Made by a program: the position numbers and the translations under genes
DNA from: Flammeovirgaceae bacterium SG7u.111
GTDB taxonomy: Bacteria; Bacteroidota; Bacteroidia; Cytophagales; Flammeovirgaceae
Length of the DNA: 64,000 bases
Reading direction: 5' to 3'
Assembly (NCBI GenBank): GCA_034044135.1
Contig: CP139021.1
Coordinates: 6,300,001-6,364,000 of the forward strand
Notes under the pieces: model-generated
Database searches by the model: none
Told to the model about the DNA's origin: nothing
The model's input: only the letters and a program-made list of their open reading frames with translations
In this document: positions 62,619 to 64,000 of the stretch, piece after piece
How the letters are laid out: each line of letters starts with the position of its first letter
Numbering within the stretch: the first letter of the stretch is position 1

Positions 62619-64000
62619 CTATTTCAATTCAAGAACCACGACAGAAAAAGGAGGTAGCTCAACTGTTACTATACCCTTCTTGTTCTTTGCCCCATCAAAC
62701 TCCTTGGTCTTGATTTTTTCTGGGGTATCGAATGTATTGTGGTCCTGAAGGTTTTCGGCTGTTAAAATTTCTCCTATTACTTTTTTAAAGTCGGCATCGC
62801 TGAGGTCAAGCTCTACTTTGTGGCTCTTTTTAGAATCAATATTCACCAAAGACACATGTGTAACTCCTTCTTTTTCTGAAGCGGAAATAGAAATTGCTGG
62901 CAACTCTTCTTCACCAAACTTATACATTGGGCTTTCAAATTCTACTGGAAGCATTTTAGCATCTTGGTGAACCTTGTACATTCTCATTACATGGTAGGTA
63001 GGGGTCAAAAGCATTTTTTCTTCATCCGTTAGGATAACCGCCTGCAATACGTTCACTATCTGAGCCAAGTTGGCCATTCTTACCCTATCGCAGTGGTTGT
63101 TGAACGTGTTCAAGGTAGTTCCTGCAATCATGGCATCACGCATAGTGTTTTGCTGATAAAGGAAACCAGGGTTGGTTCCTTTTTCTACTTCGTACCATCC
63201 ACCCCACTCATCCACTACCAAGGCAATTCTCTTGCTAGGATCATACTTATCCATGATAGCCGTGTGCTTTTGCACCAATTCGTCCATTCTCAAAGCAGTC
63301 TGCATAGTAGAGAAATACTGTGCTTCATCATACCCCGACGCTGAACCTTTTTTGTTCCATTCTACAAAAGAATATGAGTGCAGGGCAATACCTTCGATTA
63401 TGTGATGAGGAACCTGTTTCATCAACGTTTCAGTCCAATGATAATCATCAACATTTGCCCCTGAAGCAATCCTGAACAAGCCATCACTATTGGTCCAGTC
63501 CGTCATAAATGTGCTGTACTTGCGCAATTCATCCGCATAATATTCAGGTCTCATATTTCCGCCACAGCCCCACATTTCATTTCCAACACCCCAATACTTC
63601 ACGCCCCAAGCTTCTTCTTGTCCATTTTTTTTTCTCAAATCGGCCATTGGGCTACCTTCATCATGGTTCACATAATACACCCAATCAATTAGCTCTTGAA
63701 CTGTACCGCTACCTACATTTCCTGCAAGGTATGGCTCTGCTCCTAACATTTGGCAAAGGTTCAAAAAATCATGTGTCCCAAAGCTATTGTCTTCAGTAAC
63801 ACCGCCCCACCAACGGTTCACGAATGAAGGACGCTGATCTTTTGGCCCTATTCCATCTTTCCAGTGATAGGTATCTGCAAAGCATCCTCCTGGCCATCTT
63901 AGGTTTGGTACTTCCAAGTCTTTTAACGCTTCAACCACGTCCAAACGAATACCATTTTTATTAGGAATAGCCTCATTGCCTTCGCCTACATAAATTCCGC
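62619..64000 (-). CDS. GH51 alpha-L-arabinofuranosidase, C-terminal part
   Basis: The open frame continues to the right edge of the window, so the N-terminus lies outside. An in-frame TTG at 63944 is internal, because the upstream codons still read IYVGEGNEAIPNKNGIR, a typical GH51 sequence. The remaining 459 codons include RWPGGCFADTYHWKDGIGP, the acid/base WGVGNEMWGCGG, the nucleophile LVVDEWGGWY, and the C-terminal beta domain ending PPFSVVVLELK. The enzyme releases L-arabinose from oligosaccharides. It leads the arabinan genes, 78 bases before the GH43 lipoprotein. Confidence 0.93.
   Translation of the reverse strand, partial: GIYVGEGNEAIPNKNGIRLDVVEALKDLEVPNLRWPGGCFADTYHWKDGIGPKDQRPSFVNRWWGGVTEDNSFGTHDFLNLCQMLGAEPYLAGNVGSGTVQELIDWVYYVNHDEGSPMADLRKKNGQEEAWGVKYWGVGNEMWGCGGNMRPEYYADELRKYSTFMTDWTNSDGLFRIASGANVDDYHWTETLMKQVPHHIIEGIALHSYSFVEWNKKGSASGYDEAQYFSTMQTALRMDELVQKHTAIMDKYDPSKRIALVVDEWGGWYEVEKGTNPGFLYQQNTMRDAMIAGTTLNTFNNHCDRVRMANLAQIVNVLQAVILTDEEKMLLTPTYHVMRMYKVHQDAKMLPVEFESPMYKFGEEELPAISISASEKEGVTHVSLVNIDSKKSHKVELDLSDADFKKVIGEILTAENLQDHNTFDTPEKIKTKEFDGAKNKKGIVTVELPPFSVVVLELK

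Overview
The window comes from a moderately AT-rich Bacteroidota chromosome, most likely a marine or soil member of the Cytophagales. The signs are two SusC/SusD outer-membrane pairs, a type IX secretion C-terminal domain on the amylase, lipoproteins with acidic residues after the lipid cysteine, Bacteroidota-type -7 boxes (TAnnTTTG), weak or absent Shine-Dalgarno sequences, and an ATP synthase operon without the beta and epsilon genes. The genus cannot be fixed from the sequence alone. I found no rRNA, tRNA, CRISPR array, insertion sequence or phage gene.

Layout. (1) 1-1236: the 5' part of an unrecognised gene running off the left edge, and a DUF3050 protein. (2) 1499-17162: a complete starch/maltodextrin utilisation locus. 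On the minus strand it reads susC, susD, a DUF5004 lipoprotein, a small secreted protein, a SusE/F-like starch-binding lipoprotein, a GH13 amylase with a type IX sorting domain, and a GH31 alpha-glucosidase. Divergent from susC lies an unusual membrane regulator: two starch-binding modules outside the membrane, seven membrane helices, and an AraC DNA-binding domain in the cytoplasm. (3) 17252-23475: an acyl-CoA dehydrogenase with two palindromic operators, a DinB-like protein, a phosphoglycerate-mutase homologue that has lost key residues, a radical SAM protein and an M16 peptidase. (4) 23552-28762: atpB-E-F-H-A-G. (5) 28965-41209: a DUF2520 protein, a seven-LysM protein, an O-methyltransferase, a histone-deacetylase-fold hydrolase, a soluble and then a membrane pyrophosphatase (the latter with an OmpA-like tail), and a large AsmA protein. 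(6) 41578-44967: a pentaheme cytochrome c and a 7TMR-DISM histidine kinase. (7) 45407-52076: an iron/siderophore operon resembling XusABC of Bacteroides, with one extra lipoprotein and a divergent AraC regulator. (8) 52132-64000: a second SusC/SusD pair with a phosphodiesterase/phosphatase, a divergent TetR regulator with a near-perfect operator, then two GH43 enzymes and the start-truncated part of a GH51 arabinofuranosidase, which point to arabinan breakdown.

How it fits together. In the starch locus the surface lipoproteins and the secreted amylase would bind and cut starch, SusC/D would import maltooligosaccharides, and GH31 would release glucose. The divergent regulator could read periplasmic oligosaccharides directly through its own starch-binding modules. 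That direct sensor, the TetR-controlled SusC/D locus and the pyrophosphatase with a periplasmic OmpA-like tail are the most novel-looking elements. All functions are inferred from sequence reading. No database search was run.
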